Shown here: positions 7,751 to 16,199 of the stretch, in pieces
Layout of the letters: every line of letters starts with the position of its first letter
Position numbering within the stretch: the first letter of the stretch is position 1
From: M2408 sp046303515
Lineage (GTDB): Bacteria; Bacteroidota; Bacteroidia; Flavobacteriales_D; Crocinitomicaceae
Direction: 5' to 3'
NCBI GenBank assembly: GCA_046303515.1
Contig: JBKCGI010000217.1
Span: 20,481 to 84,480, forward strand
Length of the DNA stretch: 64,000 nt
Position numbers and translations under genes: made by a program
Notes under the pieces: model-generated
Database searches by the model: none
Seen by the model: the letters and a program-made list of their open reading frames with translations, nothing else
What the model was told of the DNA's origin: nothing

Positions 7751-10700
7751 TCAATTCACAAACACTTTTTCCATTTCACCATTCGAGTAAATGTGTATAA
7801 CAAGTCCCTTTTGATTTTCCGAAACTTCCTGACCTAAAATATTTATTCTTTTAACTAAAATTCTTTCAGTTGAGTTATCAATTATGACATAATTACCTAC
7901 CAAAGAATTATTACCGTTAAAATCTGTTTGTTTTAGTCTGTAATAATTCACGCCTCCCTGAATAAACTCATAATCATTGTATGAATATTCTTTCAGTTCA
8001 CTTGAATTACCTTGTCCATCTTGAATTGCAATTGATCTCCAATCAACACCATCTGAACTTCTTTCCAAGGTAAAGTAATGATTATTTTCTTCAGATAAAG
8101 TTGACCATTTTAATTGATTATATTTTAACGCCTTAAAGCCATCAAATTTATTTAATTGCATCCCTAAAACTGTGCATGTTCCAACTGCTACGGAACTTGA
8201 TACAGGACAACCATCGCATCGAGTTACGGTTAATGAAAATGTTGTTGCTTCGGTTGGAGTTGAAGTTGCATTTGAGGTTGAAGCACTAAAACCGCTTGGA
8301 TTTGAAGACCAAGCATAATTATAGCTTGTTGTTTCAGTAAAAACGACATCATCAATTGCTGCTGCTGTTTGAACCATTGCTGGAGCAAAAGCACCACCAG
8401 TATTTCTCCAAGAAAACACCACTCGAATATTTTGACCTGCATAAGGTGCCAAATTCAAACTAACTGAGGAATAACTAGCAGAGGTTCCAAAATAAGTTCC
8501 TAAAAGAATTTGCGTCGCACTTGCCACCAAGGCAGTACCTGCAGTAGGTGTTACGTTCGTTGGAATTACCCAAACTGTTAAAGCGGCACTAGAGTTTCCT
8601 CCACATTTCCACTTAAAATTAAGATTTGCAGTACAATAACTTGTAACTGTATAATCTTTATAAGCATGACTTGTAGCTGATCTATCTGAGAAAAGTGAAC
8701 CAATTTCATAATTATTATTGGTTGAAGCAGTGCCTATATATAATCCACTTGCTCCACTTGCAAAAGCTGCACTACCAGCATACCATCTATTAAAGGTTCC
8801 ATTTACAAGGGTAAAACCATTTGTACCCTCAAAATTATCAGTTACTGTATTTGTAACGTTTGTTGGCCCCGATGCTGATAAACTAACGGGGATACCAGGA
8901 CAGGCCGTTGTAGGGTTAGCGAGTGCACTTAATGACATTTGCGCTCTGACAGGAATTGTAACACTCGCAGTACCTGTGCAGCCTGCTGTTGTACTTGTTG
9001 CAACATATGTTGTTGTTACTGTTGGACTAATAGTTAATGGTGCATTTGCAGAACCAGCAGCCACCCCACCTGCTGTCCAAGTATAGGCAGTCATTGATGC
9101 AGGCAAAGTTAAAGTGGCTGATGATCCATAACATAAAAATGGAGGCGCAGTGATTCCAAAAGCACCAGCTCCCAAGGTAATTCTAATATCATCTCGCCCA
9201 ATACAACCAGTCACTCCAGTGACAACAACTCTATAAAAAATGGAGCTTGCAGGGGTAATTGTCATAGTCGACCCTGTTTGTCCGGCAATATTTGCCCACC
9301 CCGTTGGATTTCCGAAAAAATCTGTTGAAGTGGTTGACTGCCATTGGTATGTGCCACCACCAGAGCCGGTTAAGGTTACTGGAAAACCAGAACATAAGGT
9401 TTGATTTGCTCCTAAATTTGGAGTTGGTGAAGCTCCTACACTTACTGTTACCTGATCAGTAGAGGAACATGAGCCTTGAATTGCGGTTAAGGTATAAGTC
9501 GTGGTAGCTGTTGGAGTCACAGAAATAGATGCACCGGCTTGACCAGTACTCCATAAGTAACTTGTTCCACCTGACCCTGTCAAGGTTACACTTGAATAAT
9601 TTGTGGAACCAAAAAAACCAGGTGTTGTGCAGCTATTTAAATCGGGTCCTGCATTCGCAGTGGGAACTGCAGTAGTATTGATAATGAAAGGCGAATTTAA
9701 AACGTTTCCACACAAATCGGTCATAGTGTTTCCATTAATTGTATAAGTTCCAGGACTTAAAGCTGGAGAAACACTAATAACGACACTTAATGTTCGGTTT
9801 GAAGTACAATTCGTAGAAACCAAATTTACTGTGTAACCTGCAATTGTAAAGTCACTAGCCTGGATCGTACTACAATCAATAAACTCTGAAAAAGTTACAG
9901 TAAATGTAGATGCAGATGCACAATTTGTTGTATATACATTTGTAATTGTTGGAGGGACATTATCTGTTACCGCAACACTACCAGCATTATTTTGAAAATT
10001 TAAATTAAATCCACCATTTGTTCCTGAGTAATAATTGATACAAATTGCATAAACTCTTGTGGTTACAACATTTTCTCTCTGATTTTTGTTAGTTCCCGAG
10101 GCATCTTGAGAGTTTGTGGCAGCTCCCGAAGTACTTAACCCTGTTGCTCCAGTAGTGGCAGAGAAATTACAAGAAACTTGAGTTTTACTTCCACACCCGT
10201 TTGTAATATCCCAAAGAACAAAATCATAATCAGTTGTTCCGAGTGGGGACAATAAAAAGTCCAGCGGTCCATCAGTGGTTGGAGAAAACTTATACCACAC
10301 AGAACCTCCAGAACCAGTTCCAGAATAACATGAACCAGAATCATCGTTAACATTTCCTGTGTTTTCATATTGGTTAGCCGACGTATTCACCGTTGAATTT
10401 GAACAAAGTGGAATAGCACCAATACAGTCACTTTCCGGTAAGGTTGCTTTTTCATTTGAATTTAAGAAATAAGGTTCAATAACTCCCTCCCAACCTCTTT
10501 TATTTTCAACGATAGTTGAAGGATAATAAACAAATGTAAATGTCTTTCCCAATAAATTTGCTGGTTTATTTACCCCATCGTACACCCCAATCAATTCAGA
10601 AGTATCAAGACCGTTAAAAATTTTAAGGGTTGATCCTGTTGGTAATTCGAAATAGGTAAAATAGATTTTAATGTATCCGTTTGAAGCATTTAAGGTTGAA

Positions 10701-10918
10701 ACAGTCAACTCATTATTTATATTTTCATACTTACCTCCATTATCATAGATAAATCCAGTATTTGCGGAAAAGGTTCCATTGTTTTCAAGTGTAATTTCTT
10801 GACTGAAAAAATTTAAAGACAATAAAATATAAAAAAGTAATAGCAAAAACTTATAAGAGATTGTGTTTTTAAACACCAAAATTGCTAAATCGATTTTTTT
10901 TATAGTGACAAGTTTCAT
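7751..10918 (-). CDS. Large T9SS-exported surface protein with CUB-like, Ig-like and MAM-like modules
   Basis: This 1055-residue secreted protein has an N-terminal signal with a long n-region, hydrophobic core FLLLLFYILLSLNF and cleavage near FFSQ. Next come a CUB-like beta domain (about 40-150, with DNGGKYENI and a late GWEGVIE), a domain with the SDCIGAIPLCS...VWYKFSP pattern known from Bacteroidota exported proteins, several Ig-like modules with TPTATTTYTLT motifs, a jelly-roll MAM-like domain (FEGTNGF to IDDVVF) and a T9SS C-terminal sorting domain (YYRLKQTDFNGN ... RINILGQEV ... EIYSNGE-like end). It is likely a cell-surface adhesin or enzyme scaffold. The promoter has a TAAATTTG -7 box with the GAGGGGTTAACCCCTC palindrome 34 bp further upstream. 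Function is otherwise unknown. Confidence 0.85.
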   Translation of the reverse strand: MKLVTIKKIDLAILVFKNTISYKFLLLLFYILLSLNFFSQEITLENNGTFSANTGFIYDNGGKYENINNELTVSTLNASNGYIKIYFTYFELPTGSTLKIFNGLDTSELIGVYDGVNKPANLLGKTFTFVYYPSTIVENKRGWEGVIEPYFLNSNEKATLPESDCIGAIPLCSNSTVNTSANQYENTGNVNDDSGSCYSGTGSGGSVWYKFSPTTDGPLDFLLSPLGTTDYDFVLWDITNGCGSKTQVSCNFSATTGATGLSTSGAATNSQDASGTNKNQRENVVTTRVYAICINYYSGTNGGFNLNFQNNAGSVAVTDNVPPTITNVYTTNCASASTFTVTFSEFIDCSTIQASDFTIAGYTVNLVSTNCTSNRTLSVVISVSPALSPGTYTINGNTMTDLCGNVLNSPFIINTTAVPTANAGPDLNSCTTPGFFGSTNYSSVTLTGSGGTSYLWSTGQAGASISVTPTATTTYTLTAIQGSCSSTDQVTVSVGASPTPNLGANQTLCSGFPVTLTGSGGGTYQWQSTTSTDFFGNPTGWANIAGQTGSTMTITPASSIFYRVVVTGVTGCIGRDDIRITLGAGAFGITAPPFLCYGSSATLTLPASMTAYTWTAGGVAAGSANAPLTISPTVTTTYVATSTTAGCTGTASVTIPVRAQMSLSALANPTTACPGIPVSLSASGPTNVTNTVTDNFEGTNGFTLVNGTFNRWYAGSAAFASGASGLYIGTASTNNNYEIGSLFSDRSATSHAYKDYTVTSYCTANLNFKWKCGGNSSAALTVWVIPTNVTPTAGTALVASATQILLGTYFGTSASYSSVSLNLAPYAGQNIRVVFSWRNTGGAFAPAMVQTAAAIDDVVFTETTSYNYAWSSNPSGFSASTSNATSTPTEATTFSLTVTRCDGCPVSSSVAVGTCTVLGMQLNKFDGFKALKYNQLKWSTLSEENNHYFTLERSSDGVDWRSIAIQDGQGNSSELKEYSYNDYEFIQGGVNYYRLKQTDFNGNNSLVGNYVIIDNSTERILVKRINILGQEVSENQKGLVIHIYSNGEMEKVFVN

Positions 10919-10936
10919 AACAGATTAATTATGATG

Positions 10937-10944
10937 CAAATTTA
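10937..10944 (-). promoter_or_regulatory. -7 box of the 7751-10918 gene
   Basis: Minus-strand TAAATTTG matches TAnnTTTG. Its centre (10940.5) is 34.0 bp from the palindrome centre (10974.5). No TTTG lies at the canonical -33 distance. The predicted 5' leader is about 15 nt. Confidence 0.65.
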
Positions 10945-10961
10945 GACACAACTAAAACGCA

Positions 10962-10987
10962 AAAATGAGGGGTTAACCCCTCATTTT
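10962..10987. promoter_or_regulatory. Palindromic operator, copy 1
   Basis: A perfect 26-bp palindrome centred on 10974.5 has the core GAGGGGTTAACCCCTC (10967-10982) flanked by AAAAT / ATTTT. It sits between the porP gene end and the start of the 7751-10918 gene. The 6-4-6 half-site layout is similar to the TTGCGG-N4-CCGCAA site of the LuxR-type regulator ComA. On sequence alone it could also fold as a terminator hairpin for the upstream operon. Confidence 0.7.
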
Positions 10988-11037
10988 CACTAAACTAAAA
11001 CAAACTAAAACTATATTAACTAACTAATATATAGAAA

Positions 11038-12057
11038 CTAAAATGAAGCTTTAACTCCATCATTTATGCGGAAACGCGCAAAAATTTCAAATGCACCTCT
11101 AGACTTAGAAACCGAACTTAAACTTGAGGTGTTGAGGTCATAAGCAAACCCTATCGAATAACTATTTATTTCCATTATTCCCTTAACAATAAACGCATCT
11201 TTAAAACGATCAAACAAACCAAAATAAAGATTTTTTTGACCCCCTGATTCTTCTAATTCATATTTTAAATATAATCCAGCTACTAATTCACTGGCTTTAT
11301 TCTGCCTTTGAAAATAAACACTAGGTTGAATGGACAATCTTGAATCCTTAACTTTAAAATTAGCATTTACAAATGACGACCACCTAACAGCTAAAAACTC
11401 AGCATTTTTTTCTAAAAATGAATTCGAAGGTCTATTAACGTGAAAAGCCGCTAATCCACAATTAATAGTCATTTTATCGACATTTGAACTACCTTTTCCT
11501 TTTCTGTAATTATAGCAGATACCTGAACCAGCATCTAGATAACTAAAACTCGCATTATTAAAAGTTTCACCACTTGTTAATGAACTATTGAATTGAGAAC
11601 CATCGTATTGATTTCCCCATCTTCCTGTATTCGGATCAATACTTCGTTGTCCAAAGCCAGTATAAATTCCTAAACCAAACTTACTATTTTTAGATAAAAT
11701 TAAATGATAAGCTAAATTTAAACTAGCGGCTGAAGACTTGAGATTCAAAGACCCCGCTTCGTCACTACTAAAATTGATTCCAACGGCCATAATACCCTTT
11801 TTTTTTCGCTTTTTATCATTTAGTCTAGCATCAAAAGATGCTGCGAAAGTTTGATAGGGTTCAGCTACACTTTTCCATTGTGTCCGATAGTTAACAATTC
11901 CTTGAACTATATTATTTGAACCAACCAAAGCTGGATTTACCGTCATTGGCGATGCCTCAGAAAAAGAAAAATGAATATCTTGGGCAAAAGTAAAGCCTGT
12001 TATATTGATACATAACAAGAATTTTATAATTTTATTGAAATTTGATTTCATACTCAT
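11038..12057 (-). CDS. PorP/SprF family type IX secretion system membrane protein
   Basis: The 339-residue protein has a signal peptide (FLLCINITGFTFAQ) and the family's conserved start of the mature part, DIHFSFSEASPMTVNPALVGS (quoted in part as HFSFSEASPMTVNPAL), followed by a beta-barrel rich in alternating residues and ending in FARFRI. PorP/SprF proteins are outer-membrane barrels that assist export or surface attachment of T9SS cargo bearing type B sorting domains, as SprF does for SprB. Here the gene lies 6 bp after a 1129-residue protein with exactly such a type B domain, so the two form a cargo-partner operon. It is the second gene of the palindrome-controlled unit. The start could be MSMKSNF or the internal MKSNF. 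Confidence 0.92.
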   Translation of the reverse strand: MSMKSNFNKIIKFLLCINITGFTFAQDIHFSFSEASPMTVNPALVGSNNIVQGIVNYRTQWKSVAEPYQTFAASFDARLNDKKRKKKGIMAVGINFSSDEAGSLNLKSSAASLNLAYHLILSKNSKFGLGIYTGFGQRSIDPNTGRWGNQYDGSQFNSSLTSGETFNNASFSYLDAGSGICYNYRKGKGSSNVDKMTINCGLAAFHVNRPSNSFLEKNAEFLAVRWSSFVNANFKVKDSRLSIQPSVYFQRQNKASELVAGLYLKYELEESGGQKNLYFGLFDRFKDAFIVKGIMEINSYSIGFAYDLNTSSLSSVSKSRGAFEIFARFRINDGVKASF

Positions 12058-12063
12058 TTATAT

Positions 12064-15000
12064 TTATCTAACTAAGGTTAAATTTCCAGATTCATTAATA
12101 AAGGTTCCATCCTCTAATTTGGCAATCAATTTGTATACAAATACTCCAGAATTCATTGGCTTTCCTTTAAAATTCCCATCCCAACATTCGCTTAAATTTA
12201 CATTGCTTGTAGAAAAAACAACTTCTCCCCATCTATCGTAAATAGTATAATTTAACTCCGAAACACAAGAACCAAAAACGCAGGCTGCATTATTTAAGGT
12301 AGGCCCAGATCCATTTGGTGAAAAAATATTAGGAACAAAAATGTCGGCACAATTTTTTTGAATAGACAAGGTAATTTGTGCAGTACCAGCGCATCCATTA
12401 GCGTCAATTCCTGTAACGACATAAGTTGTAGTTATAGATGGACTAGCCAATGGATTTGGGCAAGCGTTGCAACTTAAACCAGTTGAAGGTGACCAAGAAT
12501 AAGTTAATGCACCACTCGCCGACAATTGTACACTTGACCCCTCACTAATCGTTTGAGATCCTGGATTAATACTGATTGAAGCCGTTGCACTAGCATTTAC
12601 AATTGCAGAGGCATTTATTTGACATAAATTCGCATCAGTAACAGTTAGACTATAATTACCTGCACTCAAATTATTCACAAGATTAGTATTTCCAGCATTT
12701 GGAGTCCACGAATAGCTGTATGGAGCCGTTCCACCACTTACAGTAGCATTTATTGAACCACTACTGGCGCTGCAATTATCATCTGTGCTAACTAAATCAA
12801 CTTGTAAAGGTAAATTTGGTTGACTTATCACAACTGTCCCAGTTCCAGGGCAATTGTTTGCATCTAAAATATTCACAGTGTAATTTCCTGCCACAAGATT
12901 TGCTTGTGAAACACCAGTCAAATTTCCAGGGGTCCAAGTGTAAGAATAATTTGCAGTTCCACCTGTTGCAGATACAGTTGCTGAACCATTATTACCTCCA
13001 AAACAATCAACATTTTCTAATAAAGTGGTCGTTAAAGTAATTGTTGCACATGGTATCGAACTACAACTATTTAAAGTTGCAGGATCAAATACTAAAACTG
13101 CTCCAGAATTATCTGAAACTTGAACTTGTGTGGCTCCTTGAGGCAAGGTCACATTCAAGCCTGATCCAAAGTCAACAAAACCTTGTGCATTTAAGGTACA
13201 AGGTAATTCGACGGTACAGATTCCAAAAAACTCAATACCACCGCACGCAGCACAATCATTTGAACTAATTGTAGTTGATTCAAAATTTGCCCATGTATAA
13301 GGAGCAGTTCCTCCAGATACAGAAACAGTTCCGTTGTCTTCTAAACAAGTTGTCAATGTCGCACACGATCCCACAGTAATTACTATAGATTCAGTTCCAC
13401 AAGGGAGTGTATAAGTAATTGTGTGATTACCTACTCCTGCTAAAGTTGGATTAAATAATCCTGCTGCATTAACACCAGTGCCAGAAAAAACACCCCCAGA
13501 ACTTGCGGTAGTAAGAGAAAAAGGGGCATCATTTTGACAAACATTTTGAGGAATACAAATAGTGGCGTCACAACAAGTGGAAGCTAAAGGTAAACATGCG
13601 CCAGCAGCTAAAAAAGACTGCACACCTCCAGTTCTAGATGCAGAATTACTATCTCCGGTTCCTCCAACAGCAATTACATTTCCTCCAGAACTTACAATCA
13701 CATCATAAACCTTAAAACTTGTAGCCAAAAGACCTCCCTGTTGCACTAAGGAAGAATTAAATTTATAGATTCCAGTAGTTGATCCGACATAAATGTTTCC
13801 ACAATCATCTAAATCTATTCCACTATTCGCGACAGCATTACCATCAAACCCACCGTTTAATTGACCGTTCGGAATAGCTACAGAGCTAATTATTGACGCA
13901 TCTACTAATGATCTTTTTTGCAATTGAGCACCCGTATTTACATAAACAAAGTTTTCATCAACACGAATACTAGAAATTCCAGTGTTATCGTATCTATAAT
14001 TTTCACATTTATAGCCAAAATTAATTTGATTATTATTAGTGTATAGGCTGCTACTATTACTAGGACATAATGTAAAATTACTGTTAACATATCCGATAGT
14101 ATCGTGCGTTAAAAAATAATACTTCCCATTGGGTGCTGAACATACAGATCTAACTTCTTGTAGGTTAGGCGGTATAGAAAACATTGGACCAATAGCCACG
14201 GCTTGTTGAGAATTAATATTACCAGAATTTACATCGATATCATAGATCCTTGCATCGAGAGCTAAAAGACCACCCCCTGTTCCACCAACAATTAAACTTG
14301 ATTGATCACAGTTAAATGAAATAGTCCAAAATTCAGCACTTGAAAGCAAGCCACCAGGACTAGTATTATCCCAAATAGTACCTGGTCCTCCAGAAGAATT
14401 AATTTTTTGAATTTGAGCCGTAGAACCCGCAGTGATATACGAATTTCCATTTAAGTCTGTAGCAAAAGTTCCCAACCAAACATTTGAGGTATCGTAAGGA
14501 GTACTATACGTCCATTGCAATGTACCGGTTGAATTATACTTCAAAACCTGCATCGGCATAATCCCTCCCAAAACATAAAGGTTGCCATTTCCATCTTTTT
14601 CAACTTCCCAAACACAATCCCAGTTAGTGGCAAAACTTGGAGTTTGAACCCAAGGATCTATTACTATTTCCTTCGATTTATCATAATTCCCAAGTTCAAA
14701 AGTGACCAATTTCCCATTTTGGACGTATTTCGATGTAATAAAATTGTCTTTATTGTCTTTGTAAAAAGTTATTGGTTCATGATCTACAATGTCTCCAAAT
14801 GCAGTTGGCAAAACAATTTCACCATTTTTGAGTGATAAATCTCTATCAAATATCATTTTAATTTGAGATGGATCAGCTCCCTCATGAATAATCAAATCGT
14901 ATTTAATTCCAATGATAGGATGAACAGTATATACAACATCAATATTAGGGTAAATATTTTTGTAACATATTTTATCATAACTTTTTACATTACTGTAATA

Positions 15001-15453
15001 TTGATACTTCCCGCTTTTATCCTTAATTGTATAATTTTGATAATCAAATGTTTTTTCCGAACCAATTAATTGCACCTCAGCTTGAGCATTAAACCAAGTC
15101 ATTCCAATTTCGTCTGACTTAAATCTATATTTCCCAATTAACTTCTCTTTACTTTTATACTCCTCACCTGAAACCACTGGGGTTGCTTGCCAAGCAGCTC
15201 TTTCTTCCTTTGGAATTTTTTTTGCTTCTAAAAAATTGTAAGAAATACCTTCCTTTCCAAAATAAATTCTTGTAGAACCGAAGTCCACTGCAAATGCAAT
15301 TTTTCCGGTGCTTGAAGTTTCATAAGTATCAAATTGACCAACATTTTCTACAAAAGCCTTTCTTTTGGTGTATTCTGTTTTCCAAGAATTGCTATTAAGT
15401 GTAGTTTGGGAATTTAAATTAAATACCAAAAACATAAAAAGTAACTTCCTCAT
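12064..15453 (-). CDS. Giant T9SS type B surface protein with SprB repeats (CHU_C C-terminus)
   Basis: This 1129-residue exported protein has a signal peptide (MRKLLFMFLVFNLNSQ). An N-terminal domain with FVENVGQFD and IDVVYT resembles the DUF7948 region of flavobacterial surface proteins. It is followed by a beta-propeller-like part (DGNGNLYVLGG, DLNGNSYITAGS, DDCGNIYVGS), then tandem SprB-type repeats (GGTAPYSYSWTPN, NLSAGNYSLTVTDANLC and related), an Ig-like module (SITTTYVVTGIDANGC) and the gliding-associated C-terminal domain (FVPNIFSPNGSGP ... YDRWGEVVF ... WDGNFKGKPMNSGVFVYKL). It is expected to be displayed on the cell surface by T9SS with the PorP/SprF protein encoded 6 bp downstream. 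It is controlled by a TACATTTG box and the upstream palindrome. Confidence 0.88.
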   Translation of the reverse strand: MRKLLFMFLVFNLNSQTTLNSNSWKTEYTKRKAFVENVGQFDTYETSSTGKIAFAVDFGSTRIYFGKEGISYNFLEAKKIPKEERAAWQATPVVSGEEYKSKEKLIGKYRFKSDEIGMTWFNAQAEVQLIGSEKTFDYQNYTIKDKSGKYQYYSNVKSYDKICYKNIYPNIDVVYTVHPIIGIKYDLIIHEGADPSQIKMIFDRDLSLKNGEIVLPTAFGDIVDHEPITFYKDNKDNFITSKYVQNGKLVTFELGNYDKSKEIVIDPWVQTPSFATNWDCVWEVEKDGNGNLYVLGGIMPMQVLKYNSTGTLQWTYSTPYDTSNVWLGTFATDLNGNSYITAGSTAQIQKINSSGGPGTIWDNTSPGGLLSSAEFWTISFNCDQSSLIVGGTGGGLLALDARIYDIDVNSGNINSQQAVAIGPMFSIPPNLQEVRSVCSAPNGKYYFLTHDTIGYVNSNFTLCPSNSSSLYTNNNQINFGYKCENYRYDNTGISSIRVDENFVYVNTGAQLQKRSLVDASIISSVAIPNGQLNGGFDGNAVANSGIDLDDCGNIYVGSTTGIYKFNSSLVQQGGLLATSFKVYDVIVSSGGNVIAVGGTGDSNSASRTGGVQSFLAAGACLPLASTCCDATICIPQNVCQNDAPFSLTTASSGGVFSGTGVNAAGLFNPTLAGVGNHTITYTLPCGTESIVITVGSCATLTTCLEDNGTVSVSGGTAPYTWANFESTTISSNDCAACGGIEFFGICTVELPCTLNAQGFVDFGSGLNVTLPQGATQVQVSDNSGAVLVFDPATLNSCSSIPCATITLTTTLLENVDCFGGNNGSATVSATGGTANYSYTWTPGNLTGVSQANLVAGNYTVNILDANNCPGTGTVVISQPNLPLQVDLVSTDDNCSASSGSINATVSGGTAPYSYSWTPNAGNTNLVNNLSAGNYSLTVTDANLCQINASAIVNASATASISINPGSQTISEGSSVQLSASGALTYSWSPSTGLSCNACPNPLASPSITTTYVVTGIDANGCAGTAQITLSIQKNCADIFVPNIFSPNGSGPTLNNAACVFGSCVSELNYTIYDRWGEVVFSTSNVNLSECWDGNFKGKPMNSGVFVYKLIAKLEDGTFINESGNLTLVR

Positions 15454-15476
15454 TTTATTTTGTCTGTAAATTTTGA

Positions 15477-15484
15477 CAAATGTA
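15477..15484 (-). promoter_or_regulatory. -7 box of the type B protein-porP operon
   Basis: Minus-strand TACATTTG matches TAnnTTTG; its centre (15480.5) is 34.0 bp from the palindrome centre (15514.5). The start codon lies 23 bp downstream of the box. No -33 TTTG is visible. Confidence 0.65.
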
Positions 15485-15505
15485 GGAAGTAATAAAAGTG
15501 AAAAA

Positions 15506-15523
15506 TGAGGGGTTAACCCCTCA
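15506..15523. promoter_or_regulatory. Palindromic operator, copy 2
   Basis: The perfect 18-bp palindrome TGAGGGGTTAACCCCTCA lies between the response-regulator stop codon (15543) and the start of the 1129-residue surface-protein gene. Its centre is at about -41 relative to the start site predicted from the -7 box. Confidence 0.7.
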
Positions 15524-15542
15524 ATAATTATTTAATGAAATG

Positions 15543-16199
15543 CTACTTGAATTTATCCAAAATCGCTTTGTTTTCAAGTACCCAAACTACTAAACTATTA
15601 CTTTTAGAATCTAAATTTAATTTTTTACATATTCTGGACCTATAATTTTCAACTGATTTAGCTGTTACAAAAAGCAAATCAGAAATTTCCTTACTTGAGT
15701 ATTTTTGACTCACCAATTTTAATGTTTTTAATTCTGAATTGGTTAATGTTTTTAACTGATCAATCACTCTAAAATTTGAATTCCCCTCATTAAACATAGT
15801 TTTGGAAACGTCTCTCAAATCTTTTGATAAATATGTTTTATTCTCTAAAATTGTTTGGATACATTCAACTAATTCTTCAGAAGTGTTGTCCTTGACAAGG
15901 TAACCATTTGCGCCATTAAAAAATGCCATTTTAAGCATTTCAATATCTTTATACATCGTTAAAATGATTACTTTGCATCTAAAGGCTTTTGCTTGAATTT
16001 TTGCACAAACTTCTAATCCATTTATCAGTGGCATATCGATATCTAAAATAACGATATCCGGGACATTATCTTCTAAATAATCTAATGCGCTTTGACCGTT
16101 ATCAACTTCAAAGACAGCAATTTTGTCAAATGAATTTTCCAAAAGGAACTTTAGTCCACTTCTAAATATAGGGTGATCGTCAGCTAATAATACTTTCAT
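15543..16199 (-). CDS. NarL/LuxR-type response regulator
   Basis: The 218-residue protein has an N-terminal receiver domain (LLADDHPIFRSGLKFLL; phospho-acceptor Asp in IVILDIDMP, about residue 53; conserved Lys in LVKDNTSEELVE) and a C-terminal LuxR-type helix-turn-helix (TNSELKTLKLVSQKYSSKEISDLL, then SVENYRSRICKKL). It overlaps the kinase gene by 20 bp, so the two are one operon and a cognate pair. Regulators of this class bind palindromes as dimers. It is the only DNA-binding protein encoded in the surface-protein locus and is the prime candidate to bind the three GAGGGGTTAACCCCTC-type sites. That link is inference from position and promoter geometry. Confidence 0.92.
   Translation of the reverse strand: MKVLLADDHPIFRSGLKFLLENSFDKIAVFEVDNGQSALDYLEDNVPDIVILDIDMPLINGLEVCAKIQAKAFRCKVIILTMYKDIEMLKMAFFNGANGYLVKDNTSEELVECIQTILENKTYLSKDLRDVSKTMFNEGNSNFRVIDQLKTLTNSELKTLKLVSQKYSSKEISDLLFVTAKSVENYRSRICKKLNLDSKSNSLVVWVLENKAILDKFK

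Noticed and set aside
8718..9086. 122-codon plus-strand reading frame inside a large surface-protein gene
   Set aside because: It is antisense to Thr/Gly/Ala-rich repeats, whose codon bias keeps the opposite strand open; composition (Val/Ala/Pro) mirrors that. The sense frame has signal, domains and sorting signal.
10962..15523. Palindromes read simply as terminator hairpins of the upstream operons
   Set aside because: Copies 1 and 2 do lie after gene ends and have T-rich flanks, so a double role is possible. But copy 3 is between divergent genes with no transcript to end, and all three keep exactly 34 bp to a -7 box, which a terminator would not require.
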